Below the pieces are notes generated by a model. The model saw only the letters and a program-made list of their open reading frames with translations, did no database searches and was not told the origin of the DNA. From Trichomonas vaginalis G3 (lineage: Eukaryota > Parabasalia > Trichomonadida > Trichomonadidae): 64,000 nt of DNA. The translations under genes and the position numbers were made by a program. Below are positions 29,179 through 38,010 of the stretch, in pieces; positions within the stretch are counted from its first letter, which is position 1, and every line of letters begins with the position of its first letter. The stretch covers positions 22,103,300 to 22,167,299 of the forward strand of contig NC_067204.1 in assembly GCF_026262505.1 (NCBI RefSeq). The letters run 5' to 3'.

Positions 29179-29970
29179 ATGACGAATCCAAACAAGGACC
29201 CCTATGTTTCTAAAGCGACAAAGAAAGCACTCATGATAAAAATCTTTAGTTCAACACCAAATGCTTGGTTTATGGATATCTTGGAAAACATTCCGAGGTA
29301 TAGAGAAGATGGACCACCATACTGGCTAATATTTGTCGGTCAAAACACAAGATACTGTGAAGCCATACCATTACAGTCCAAAAATATTTTAGATGTGAAA
29401 ACTGCTTTGACAATATTCGTTGACAAATACCATCCAACAAAACTGACATCTGACTGTGAACGTTCTTTCAAATCAGACGATATTAAAAACTATCTGCGTT
29501 CAAAAAATGTAAACCAATATTTCATTGTCGACCAAAACCATTCTGCTCTTGGTGTCATTGACAGTTGTATAAAAATCTTAAGAGACTTAAACCAACCACA
29601 AGGTGGTGAAGCAAATGAAATGTCATATGACGACAAGTACAGACACTTCTCCATGGCAAAGATGAGACAAGTTTTAAATATTTACAATAGCCGTAAACAA
29701 AAAGGTTTGGGAAACCACTCCCCCGAAGAAATGAAAAACAACCCTGACTTAGAGAAAGACTATATATTTAATAGTTTAGTCAAAAGAGACAAACAAGAAA
29801 GAATGCCAGGCTTCAAACTTAAGAAAGGTGACAAAGTAAAAATAGAAATACCTAAACGCGACCCATATGAAAATACTATTGACTATGACAACAATGGAAA
29901 CTCGACAGGTACTCACGTTCGTGTTCGTAAAATAGAAGAAAGTATACAAGAGAATATTATGAAGTTTTAG
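29179..29970 (+). CDS. INT: Maverick integrase (rve type)
   Basis: 263 residues, looks whole. The retroviral-type core is recognisable: WFMDILENIPRY with the first Asp, KLTSDCERSFKSD with the second, and the HSALGVIDSCIKILRD helix carrying the third acidic position. A C-terminal SH3-like segment follows (GFKLKKGDKVKIEIPKRDPY). It inserts the element and makes the 5-6 bp target duplication. The N-terminal zinc domain of retroviral integrases is not seen. Confidence 0.88.
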   Translation: MTNPNKDPYVSKATKKALMIKIFSSTPNAWFMDILENIPRYREDGPPYWLIFVGQNTRYCEAIPLQSKNILDVKTALTIFVDKYHPTKLTSDCERSFKSDDIKNYLRSKNVNQYFIVDQNHSALGVIDSCIKILRDLNQPQGGEANEMSYDDKYRHFSMAKMRQVLNIYNSRKQKGLGNHSPEEMKNNPDLEKDYIFNSLVKRDKQERMPGFKLKKGDKVKIEIPKRDPYENTIDYDNNGNSTGTHVRVRKIEESIQENIMKF

Positions 29971-29976
29971 GCAAAC

Positions 29977-30135
29977 ATGGCAAAATGTACAGACTGCAAG
30001 CAGAAGAAAACTACTATTGTCAGACCTCGTTTCAAACTTGTTAAGGTTCAAGGTGGTATACTTTCAAAGACAGTTCCTAACAAATATAAGACAACTCCTG
30101 ACGAATATGCTAAAGAAGTTGAAAATGACGACTAA
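29977..30135 (+). CDS. 52-residue CxxC peptide
   Basis: MAKCTDCKQKKTTIVRPRFK, then a charged end. The CTDC pair could be half of a zinc site, perhaps completed in a dimer. It follows the integrase stop by 6 bp on the same strand, so it is probably read from the same transcript. Function unknown. Confidence 0.55.
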   Translation: MAKCTDCKQKKTTIVRPRFKLVKVQGGILSKTVPNKYKTTPDEYAKEVENDD

Positions 30136-30184
30136 GCAATTCTATACCATGCACAAACTGTCATGTAAGGTGGCATGTATTTTT

Positions 30185-31428
30185 TTACCTAGTCTGTAGA
30201 TGTTGTTGTAAAAGTATGTTGGTGGTTTCCTCCTGGTTCAGTTTGTCGAAAAGTCTTTTTTGCTGAATGTTATAATCTGGAGATAAAACGTCATAGCCAG
30301 CTTCATACTCTGAGTTGTATAATGGGTGGTCTCTTAATGAGTGGCTATGGTCGCCAGAAAAGTTTGTTGTACCAGAATGACTATGTGGTGGCAAGTTGTC
30401 GACAGATATCGTTTTACTTCCACCTGTTTTCTTTGGAGTGTGTGCACAATACAAAAAACTTTCGAGTATTTGAGTCCAAGTTCCAAAACCAAGTACTACT
30501 TCTGGTCTGGTAGAGTTCATTGACGTGTAAATAGAACCAACTGGGTAAATGGTTTGAAGTATTTCTGTCTTTAATGTTTGAAGCTCCGTTTTGTCTGCTT
30601 TCTTGTCATATAAATCTTGAGCAGTGAATTTAATATTATGTTCATCCTCCATGACATAAACATCTCTACATCTAATGTTTCTCATCGTTGTTATGTCGTC
30701 ATCCGATGTTAAACCTTGTGGAAAGTTAGGAGGTTTACAATATATTGCATCCCACCAGTTTCTTCAACCGTTCCTTCAATATTTTCTATACCAACAGTTG
30801 CGAAGAAGCTATGTGTATGTCCAACGTCACTTTTCCTGTTTAAGGTTTCTTGTAAGTTTGTAATATTTGCAATGGTATGTGTATGTCCAACGTCACTTTT
30901 CCTGTTTAAGGTTTCTTGTAAGTTTGTAATATTTGCAATGGTATGTGTATGGTTCTTATCCGCTTTAAGGTCTAAACATCCTGAAACCCACCCTGTATCG
31001 GCTTTACCTTTTAAAATCTTTGTTGTCCGTTCATGGTACCATTCAACCCTTTCTATAATTTTTTCATCTTTTTCATTCACATATTCCTTATCTGCCTTCT
31101 TCACTAACGCACTAGCCACACGTGCTAACTCATCGTCAACATACTCTTTGTCAGCTTTGTTGTCAACATCTGCTTTCAAAAGAAGTTCTTTTATAGGTTT
31201 CTCGTTTAAAGTTCCTTTTGTTGGATTTATACAGACAGTATGGTTCTTACTGTCTTGAAACAGAAACTCGTCTGTCATTGGGTTTAATGTCAGTTTTAAG
31301 TTTCCTTCTTTCAATGACTCAGATATCTTAGAATAGTTTGAAAAGTTTGTTGTGTTCTTATTTAGAGCTTGCAAAATGAGTTGTCGGTTGTGTTGTATTT
31401 CTCTCATAGACGCTGTTTCTTTCGACAT
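30185..31428 (-). CDS. fibre-like protein with phage tail-collar module, broken
   Basis: The N-terminal part (from 31428, MSKETASMREIQHN) carries repeated KADKEYV units and two copies of HTHTIANITNLQETLNRKSD, a pattern seen in phage tail fibres. The C-terminal part has YPVGSIYTSMNSTRPEVVLG, GFGTWTQI, then NLPPHSHSG, which matches the phage tail-collar domain. It would be a trimeric spike for attachment. The gene is broken about once. Such fibres are rare in descriptions of Mavericks. Confidence 0.72.
30803..30940 (-). repeat. 66-bp tandem duplication in the fibre gene
   Basis: Two adjacent, essentially identical copies encoding HTHTIANITNLQETLNRKSDV each. In-frame repeat gain changes fibre shaft length. 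Confidence 0.85.
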
Positions 31429-31446
31429 TTTTATTCTAGATAAAAT

Positions 31447-32295
31447 ATGCTTTCAATAGAAAAAGAAAATTCAAGAGTTGCTACAACTAAACCATTAGAT
31501 GAACTTTTTACTAATGTCGGTCAAAAGTTTGAGACAGAGACCGTAAAGCATGAAGGCTATCGTTTTGACTACCCACTAAGATGGTTAAGAGACCCATCCG
31601 TCACAAAAGCTGTTGGCTTTCGTAGAATGAAGTTCATTTCAGAAGCCATACATGGTTTCCCATTTACGGTCGCTTTTGAAATTCGATACTATAACAAAGA
31701 AAAACATACGTATGAGAAATTTGAACAGGGAAAACTTTTACAAGTGAATTTGCTTGTAAACTTAGAAACAACTCTTCAAGCTTTTCAAGAAAAAATAAAC
31801 GATATCTATCTCGAATATGCAAAACAGTACAACATTGACGAAGGAGAGTACCATCTCGATATTATATATGACAGGAAAAATGCAACTGTTAAAATCAATA
31901 GAATAGAAGACCTTGGAGAAGACGTTTATATTTCTACAAAATATAACAACTTGGCATGGTATAGATTTTTGAGGATGTTAAATCAGCCTGCAGAATATCC
32001 AGTACACCCGAACTTTTATGAAGTCGAAAACCCTAATGGAACATATGAAAATGTTTTCGACTCAGATGCTATTATAGTTCATGCTTCATTTTCTGGCGCA
32101 CAAAACTCTTTTTTATGCTTGGCAAATGACTTTTACGAAAAACCTACAAAGCTATACGAACCACCAAGTGGAAGTATTTCAGACTTTCAAGTATGGTTTA
32201 CTACAGATGGAAGAAAGAGAATAATTCCATTATACCACGCGTTTTACTTAGAACTTAGTTTCATATACAACTACTATCGAACGGTAAAAATATGA
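31447..32295 (+). CDS. unknown virion-like protein
   Basis: 282 residues, looks whole, beta-rich with many aromatic residues (FPFTVAFEIRYYNKEKHTYE, GSISDFQVWFTTDGRKRIIP). It shares an 18-bp divergent leader with the fibre gene; the leader contains TTTTTATTCTAGATAAAAT, nearly symmetric. Co-regulation with the fibre suggests a partner at the capsid surface. No family recognised. Confidence 0.68.
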   Translation: MLSIEKENSRVATTKPLDELFTNVGQKFETETVKHEGYRFDYPLRWLRDPSVTKAVGFRRMKFISEAIHGFPFTVAFEIRYYNKEKHTYEKFEQGKLLQVNLLVNLETTLQAFQEKINDIYLEYAKQYNIDEGEYHLDIIYDRKNATVKINRIEDLGEDVYISTKYNNLAWYRFLRMLNQPAEYPVHPNFYEVENPNGTYENVFDSDAIIVHASFSGAQNSFLCLANDFYEKPTKLYEPPSGSISDFQVWFTTDGRKRIIPLYHAFYLELSFIYNYYRTVKI

Positions 32296-32299
32296 TTTT

Positions 32300-32542
32300 T
32301 TAATACGGTTGAGGTGTTGGATTTGGTTGCCAACTAGACTGTGGTGCAGGTTCAGGCTGTTGTATAACAGGAGCTTGCTCTTCTGGTTCAGGGTCTTTAG
32401 GTATAATACCAACGAACTGACCTACTCTTTTGCCAATATTTTTGACTCCGTTCCAAATTCCTCTTCCGACGGTTTTTATTCCATTCCATATACCTCTTCC
32501 AACATTTCGAAAGAAGTTTCCTATTCTTCCAAAGAAACCCAT
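32300..32542 (-). CDS. protein VI-like amphipathic peptide
   Basis: 80 residues, looks whole. MGFFGRIGNFFRN is followed by two repeats, RGIWNGIKTVG and RGIWNGVKNIG, then a P/E/Q-rich tail. The repeats recall the WSGIKNFGSTIKNYG segment of adenovirus protein VI, an amphipathic membrane-lytic helix. Leader TTTTTACATATAGTAAAATG fits the virion gene motif. Confidence 0.62.
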   Translation of the reverse strand: MGFFGRIGNFFRNVGRGIWNGIKTVGRGIWNGVKNIGKRVGQFVGIIPKDPEPEEQAPVIQQPEPAPQSSWQPNPTPQPY

Positions 32543-32560
32543 TTTACTATATGTAAAAAT

Positions 32561-32923
32561 CTAATGTCCACCTAGTCTCTTACGTTTCCTTCTGAGTTCC
32601 ATAGCATTCTTTAACTGGAGCTCATACATTCTATTTCTCCTCTGGTAGAAAACATACTCTGGGTCAACTCCTGTGTTCGCGTCATCTGCATAGAGTTGTT
32701 TATATCCCACTTCGGGGTTTGTATAAAACTCTTTCCATCTCATATTTGCATACCATGGTGGTAAGCCTAACGCAGCGTCATTTGACATGGCAGTTTGCAT
32801 TTGTACATCTGTTGGCACTTGACCATAGTTTGCCATTGCAGTTTGTATTCTAACTTCATTTGGAATATTCTCTGGGTTTGGTTGTCCAGGTTGCTGTGCA
32901 TTCGCTAAGTTCTGTGCGTCCAT
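32561..32923 (-). CDS. unknown virion-like protein
   Basis: 120 residues, looks whole. Repeated VRIQTAMANYGQVPTDVQMQ units in the first half, then an aromatic segment (PPWYANMRWKEFYTNPEVGY) and a basic end RKRKRLGGH. The LGG near the end resembles sites cut by adenovirus-type proteases, but no protease gene was recognised. Leader TTTTTATCTAATATTAAATG. Confidence 0.6.
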   Translation of the reverse strand: MDAQNLANAQQPGQPNPENIPNEVRIQTAMANYGQVPTDVQMQTAMSNDAALGLPPWYANMRWKEFYTNPEVGYKQLYADDANTGVDPEYVFYQRRNRMYELQLKNAMELRRKRKRLGGH

Positions 32924-32946
32924 TTAATATTAGATAAAAATATCTC

Positions 32947-33078
32947 TTACGAGTACATATACTGAACATTTGCAGGCATTGGTTCATCTTCATATTCTCT
33001 GTACTTTTCTGCCACGTCAAATAAGTAAATGACACAATGGAAAAAACCTAAAACAAGTAGTCCTATTTCAAACCACAT
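32947..33078 (-). CDS. 43-residue membrane peptide
   Basis: MWFEIGLLVLGFFHCVIYLF then VAEKYREYEDEPMPANVQYM. One membrane helix with an acidic tail. It overlaps the stop of the methyltransferase gene by 16 bp on the same strand and has an ACTAGTAAGTAAATG leader. Too short for most callers, but composition and leader support it. Confidence 0.5.
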   Translation of the reverse strand: MWFEIGLLVLGFFHCVIYLFDVAEKYREYEDEPMPANVQYMYS

Positions 33079-33881
33079 TTACTTACTAGTAAAATTTCTT
33101 TGTTATGACACTTTCTCCAGTTTATAGGACCTCTCTCATATTCTATCTTATCGTATCTAAACTCATAGTCATGTATGTCCTCTAACCATCTCATGACACT
33201 TTCCAAACCACTTTTATCGGATGTAAAGTAAAAGCATGGATGGTTATGTAAAACGTCTAAAGTTTCTAAAGAGTCTCTCAAAGTCCAGTCTACTTGGTAT
33301 TGAAAATCCCATGTGTTATAGAACGGCGGGTCCACTATAAAGAAAACATTTTCCTTGTCTTTATATTTTTCATACAACTCTGTCCAATGACATCTCACAA
33401 ACTCTATACCCTCAATATATTTTTCTATGTTCTCTTTGAAAACATTTGTATAGTTAAGATATAAAACTTTTGACATAAGTGTTTCAATGTCATGAACTCT
33501 TATAGCACCACTATATAATAGTCTAGCAGATATACTATCCCAGTCAATATACTCTGCCTTTTTCAAAACCTCTCTGACAGTATTTTTCTTATCTAATGGT
33601 ATACGTTCCATCTTACCTATAGGTATCTTTTCTTTTAACTCTTTCAATATTTTGTTTGTGTCTGGTATATGTTTGAGACGGTTCATATAGTTGTCGAAGT
33701 CATTGCATATAATCTTTGAGTCAGGAAATATTGTATGGCACAAATGAGATATATAGAAACTTCCACCGAACAAGTCTACAAATGTTAGACCATTCGGTAG
33801 TTTCTTAAGTTCTCTCAATAGAATATCTTTACATCTACTCTTATTTCCAAAGAAGGGTAACGGTGGTTTTGTAAAATTCAT
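33063..33881 (-). CDS. D12-class (Dam-like) adenine-N6 DNA methyltransferase
   Basis: 272 residues, looks whole. PLPFFGNKSR is the FxGxK S-adenosylmethionine motif, TFVDLFGGSFYIS the second part of the binding pocket, and FFIVDPPFYNT the DPPY-type catalytic motif IV. The family methylates adenine in short sites such as GATC. It could mark element DNA or act on the host genome; N6-methyladenine is reported in T. vaginalis. A fragment of the same gene's tail sits at the left end of copy 2 (52686-52855). Confidence 0.9.
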   Translation of the reverse strand: MNFTKPPLPFFGNKSRCKDILLRELKKLPNGLTFVDLFGGSFYISHLCHTIFPDSKIICNDFDNYMNRLKHIPDTNKILKELKEKIPIGKMERIPLDKKNTVREVLKKAEYIDWDSISARLLYSGAIRVHDIETLMSKVLYLNYTNVFKENIEKYIEGIEFVRCHWTELYEKYKDKENVFFIVDPPFYNTWDFQYQVDWTLRDSLETLDVLHNHPCFYFTSDKSGLESVMRWLEDIHDYEFRYDKIEYERGPINWRKCHNKEILLVSKCGLK

Positions 33882-33934
33882 TTTATATATATAATAAAAA
33901 TGTTTTTTCCTGAAAAGTGACAGAAAAGTGACGG

Positions 33935-33995
33935 GGGGCTAGAGGGCACGAAGTGCCTGGAAGCCCCACTACCTTTTTTTTTTTTTTTTTTTTTT
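33935..33995 (-). repeat. right terminal inverted repeat of copy 1
   Basis: GGGGCTAGAGGGCACGAAGT and on into a T-run; inverted copy of 8888-8958. Confidence 0.93.
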
Positions 33996-34000
33996 TTCAT
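33996..34000. repeat. target site duplication of copy 1, right
   Basis: TTCAT directly after the T-run, matching 8883-8887. Confidence 0.85.
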
Positions 34001-34047
34001 ATTAATGAGATTTCCTAAATATCAGATGGTAAGACAGATACAATTAG

Positions 34048-34971
34048 AATGGAACAATTTTTTTTGATGAAACAAATAACAGCTACTATAACGGCGTCAT
34101 TTTAAATGGCAATAGCTATTATATTATCGATATTATATCAGCAAATAGTAGTGAACAATTTCTATCATATGGTTCCGAAGTCACTTCCACCAAGATTCTT
34201 ATTGAGTCCTCTCTTTTTTATAATAATTCATATAATGGAGATGGATGTAATATTTTTATTGATTCAAATGGAGATATTGTCCAAAAAAGAGTTTGCGCAT
34301 ATAAATGTTCAGCTTCAAGGAGAGGACAACATTGCTATATACGGAATGCATTTAGTCAGAAAAATAAAAACTATAATATTGAATCATCCTTTACAAATTT
34401 AGTTACTTCGAATGGAGAATCCCCAGTTTCCCATAGTTATGGTGAAGTTATCATAGAAAAAGTCAATATTTCATATTGTTTTACGTACTCAGTATCAGGA
34501 TTTTGGTTAGCAGATAGTGATTTTAATGGAAATTTAACGTATTCTTTGTTTTCATCTAATAATTCATCCCATATTTATTGCCTCAAATTAGCTCATTCAA
34601 CAAATAATCCAATAATAAATTGCAATATCATTGGTAATACTGCATCAGATCAATTAATTATAATTTATAGAGGAGATTTTAAGTTCATTAATTGCAACAT
34701 TATCAAAAATAATGCAAATAATATTTTTTGGACATCTCGAGGAGGAGATTACAAAGTGATCTCATGCATATACGATTTCAATATCACAGATCATATTCGA
34801 TATTATCGAGATATAGAATCGTATTCATATGAAAGCGAATTGACTTTTTATGAGACGGCAGAATGTGGACCAATCTCAATTTTAACAGATACTAATTCTA
34901 GTTTTCTTGACTTCTTAAAATCTTTGATTAAAAACCCAAGTAGCAAGGTTCCGTCTTTGTTTAACAAATAA
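34048..34971 (+). pseudogene. 3' body of a beta-helix type surface protein gene
   Basis: One frame is open for about 307 codons without a start, stop at 34969-34971. It has the repeated short beta-strand pattern of trichomonad polymorphic surface proteins (NSYNGDGCNIFIDSNGD, PIINCNIIGNTASDQLIIIY, KFINCNIIKNNANNI), likely a right-handed beta helix. The Maverick edge is only 48 bp upstream, and the short stretch in between is in another frame with a stop, so the gene is truncated. The missing 5' end may be the scrap at 8852-8887. Internal ATGs (34546) are not true starts. The C-terminal membrane anchor of related surface proteins is not seen. Confidence 0.6.
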
Positions 34972-35166
34972 ATAAAACAGTATGGTATAAATGTATTTTT
35001 CTTGATCTGTTTCAAATAAAATCAGAACCAAAGAATTCATTTCAATCCAAATTTATGTACCCTACATATTGATTAACAGCACCCCATTTCATTTCAAACA
35101 GAGCCTTAATGTCAAGCAAATCCTTTTATATCTCAAAAGTTAGATAAAAATTTTAAAATAAATAGT
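34972..35166. other. short intergenic region
   Basis: Convergent gap between the surface-protein remnant and the glycine-rich gene. Nothing seen. Confidence 0.5.
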
Positions 35167-36180
35167 TTATTTATACTTTAAAATATACATAATAACAGCA
35201 ACATATGACTTGTTAATTCTTTTTCGGTAATTTTTTGAAAAAGATGATAGCAAAGTGATGATTGCATATCCATCACCAAAGTTTTGACCACTTAAAAGGG
35301 AACCATTAGAAATCTTTATGGTCTTAATCGTATCGATTAGTTCAGTTTTATTCTCGGAATAAAAAAAGCCAGATCCACCAGAACCAGAAACTCCCGAATC
35401 TTTTCCGCAGCTTCCTCCAAAGAGTCCGCCTCCTGATCCTCCGTGGGCCCCTGCATCATGAAATATGCATCCACTCCCAAATGAACCAGATATATATCCA
35501 ATACCTCCTGAATTTTGTGTTCCTCCAGTCACTTCTGAATCACTTCCGTCACCTCCAATTGTTCCACCGCCAGATCCACCTTGATTAGAGTCACCGGATA
35601 AACGTTCATTAATTGCACCGGATTGCCTTGTTTCATGAAGCCTTTTCAAGAAACCGTCACCTTCATCAAAGCCTCCATCAGGATCAACAGGTTGTGGAGA
35701 TATTTCTGCTTCATGTCCTGAACCGGAATCTATTCCTTGGGCCCCACCACCACCAGCAATCAGAAATCGGGTGCGGAGGTCATTTTCTGAAATTCTAAAG
35801 TCAGTAGCACCACCTCCTGGGCCTGATTTGTATCCCTGTCCTCCACCATTGAATGAAGCTTCACTAGCATCACTATCGGTCCACTTACCTTGGGAACCTA
35901 CAACCAGATACAAAGGAAATGTTTTTGGAATAGTGACTTCCGCACGCCCGTAGCCACCTAATCCTCCTTTTTGAGATTCGGCCTCTTGAGAACCCTGAGC
36001 TCCAAAAACTTCAAATAAATAATGCCCAGGATTGAGTTTGATCTCAAATCCTGAACAGTTTTGCTTATCAGAGCATGGATAATAAAAGGTGACTGAAGTT
36101 TGATTAAATTTGGAAGTGTCTGAATCAACGATATTGCTATTTAAAAAAGAATATTCCCCAAAATTAAAGTAGTGCCACAT
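35167..36180 (-). CDS. glycine-rich (ALK/LTK-type Gly-rich domain) protein
   Basis: 337 residues. FEVFGAQGSQ, GGLGGYGRAEVTIPKTFPLYL, GGGATDFR and FLIAGGGGAQG form the glycine-rich domain pattern seen in animal ALK/LTK receptors and in large trichomonad families. A second Gly/Ser-rich half (GSGGGLFGGSCGKDSGVSGS) follows, then GDGYAIITLL. No kinase and no clear signal peptide or membrane helix at either end. Likely a surface or secreted family member, by family membership. Starts at ATG 36180. Confidence 0.78.
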   Translation of the reverse strand: MWHYFNFGEYSFLNSNIVDSDTSKFNQTSVTFYYPCSDKQNCSGFEIKLNPGHYLFEVFGAQGSQEAESQKGGLGGYGRAEVTIPKTFPLYLVVGSQGKWTDSDASEASFNGGGQGYKSGPGGGATDFRISENDLRTRFLIAGGGGAQGIDSGSGHEAEISPQPVDPDGGFDEGDGFLKRLHETRQSGAINERLSGDSNQGGSGGGTIGGDGSDSEVTGGTQNSGGIGYISGSFGSGCIFHDAGAHGGSGGGLFGGSCGKDSGVSGSGGSGFFYSENKTELIDTIKTIKISNGSLLSGQNFGDGYAIITLLSSFSKNYRKRINKSYVAVIMYILKYK

Positions 36181-36488
36181 TTCATACTAACGTATAAAAG
36201 CTTTTAGTTCAACAAATTTTGTTAATCTTTTTCAAGATTCACTTTTTAATAATGGATCTGAAATTTTGAATTCTCGTTCAAATTTTTTAATTTTGATTTG
36301 GTTGTATTTGAGAATGATATCAATCACAGTTTAAGGTTTAAAAACGATCACTTAACAAGCAGTCCTGCATTTCGAAGTTTTTAATTGGATCATTGGAAAT
36401 TTTATGCATGTTTAAGTTTGTTACCTGGTTAAAATATAATGTTTCAAATACTTGATGATTATGAATTGAGAGGAAAATGGGTGATTAA

Positions 36489-37511
36489 GGGTGCGCCCGG
36501 GAGGATCATGTAAACTTCAGAATTTAGAACCTTAATTTTTAAGCAATAACTTGGTACCTAAATAGGTAGGAAAACTCTAAAAATATCAAAAAATACAACT
36601 TGGCTCCATAATAATCCTGTCATGGTGGCTGTTTGTATCCCCTAGTATTTTCCTCTTGAATCTCTTTTTCTGTCGAAATTAAATTCAAATCTCAGAAGTA
36701 GAAGTGAATAATCGACTTATTACTGCTATTATACGAATAAATAAATTCATTATATTATTTTTATTTACATAATATCTGTTTGAAGTCCATAATTCTATAA
36801 ATTTTTCTTCAAAAACATTACAATCTTGATAGTTTTGATACTGTTTAATAGGTTTTTGGCACCTTATTTAGTATTTACTACATATAGAGTCGATCTGAAC
36901 TTAATTTTCAGAAATTTAAAATATTTATTATAAGTAAAATCTGATTTGAAATTTATGTTTAACTACTCATATCTTGCATTATCCTGAGTAGCTTTTGTAA
37001 AAATTCATCAAAAAAGATTTTAACGTGCTTTAATTTTTATTTTTTAAAATAATGCATATTATTATATAACTAGCATATTTACAAATTTTAGTGCTTTCAA
37101 AAATTTAATCCTCCTCCTCTCAAATAAACGTACATCCGGGTGGCCTGTTTTTTGCAAAAAATAAAATTTCATTTTTTATGCTTAAAAAGTCAGAATTTTT
37201 ATTTGCTTCTGGGATATATGATGGCTATATCAGATGCCCATTCTTTTTGATACTCAACATTAAACATAAAACTTAGCCGTTAAGGCTCTTCTGAAAATAT
37301 TTTTTTTCCGAAAAATTTTCGAAAAAAATCAAAAAATTTAAAAATCCCCGAATCTGCAGGGATTTTAAAAAATTCTTTTTAGTAAAACTTAAGGATATTG
37401 TATCAGATATATTGGTATGGGCAAATTCAATTTTAATCCAATATTCATCGAGATATTAAGTTAACGAAGCTTTCAAAATTGAGAGGGTAAAACGTACATG
37501 CGGGTGCACCC
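36489..37511. mobile_element. possible non-autonomous DNA transposon (MITE-like)
   Basis: The ends are GGGTGCGCCCG and CGGGTGCACCC, inverted to each other, and both abut TTAA (36485-36488 and 37512-37515). CATGTA follows the end repeat on both sides. A third, diverged copy of the end sequence lies at 37137-37144 (ATCCGGGTGG). No coding capacity. TTAA would fit a piggyBac-type target and TA a mariner-type one; the short repeats leave room for doubt. Confidence 0.4.
37337..37370. repeat. hairpin TTTAAAAATCCC / GGGATTTTAAA
   Basis: About 11-bp arms around a 10-base loop within the possible MITE. Confidence 0.55.
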
Positions 37512-37978
37512 TTAATTTTATTGTAGTGATAGGAGTCTCAATTTTTTTAAATTGAGAGGAAATTTATCGGTATAATTACAGTTATATGAGGCATGAGTCA
37601 AAAGTCTGGTTCACAAATCTGGAGAATGTGAGGTAATAAGATAAAATCCTCTCAATATTTTTTGTGAGGACTTAATGTCACTTTTCACATTTATGTTTTT
37701 GTAATTGCATAAGATATCCCATAATTTTATGAATTAATCAACAGCTTGGAATCGCAATTTGATCGGGATTTATTTTTTGAATTATGTGATCATTGAATTT
37801 GCGGAGATATAAACGGATAAATCCACAGTATAACATAGCCCAAATCTAATTATGCTATTAGTTTCGAAACAATTAAAATTTGTAACCGAAAATGGTCAAA
37901 ATTAATTAACCCGTAAAAATAATAAATTTCAAGTTGTCACGTAATGTAAATGTTCTTATTCCGGTTTTATGGACTCTA

Positions 37979-38010
37979 CTATGATAACCAAATTGATTTG
38001 GTTATCATAG
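37979..38010. repeat. perfect 15-bp inverted repeat with 2-base loop
   Basis: CTATGATAACCAAAT, TG, then its exact reverse complement. No gene within 240 bp; GET1 starts at 38252. Could be a cruciform, a protein-binding palindrome or a small hairpin RNA. Confidence 0.85.

Larger units (their letters stand above)
8888..33995 (+). mobile_element. Maverick/Polinton copy 1, complete, about 25.1 kb
   Basis: Terminal inverted repeats (A-run then GGTAGTGGGGCTTCC) at 8888-8958 and 33935-33995, flanked by TTCAT on both sides (8883-8887 and 33996-34000). Inside are the hallmark Maverick genes: protein-primed DNA polymerase B, retroviral-type integrase, A32/FtsK-type packaging ATPase, SF3 helicase, and major and minor capsid proteins, plus many accessory genes. 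Several structural and replication genes are broken (about twenty breaks overall by eye), so this copy is not self-sufficient. Its block 10.3-20.0 kb is close to copy 2, and terminal repeats and target duplication are clean, so it looks young. I did not recognise an adenain-type protease. Confidence 0.96.

Noticed and set aside
31447-32295. Adenain-type maturation protease
   Set aside because: No His...Asp/Glu...Cys arrangement could be recognised here or in any other gene of copy 1.
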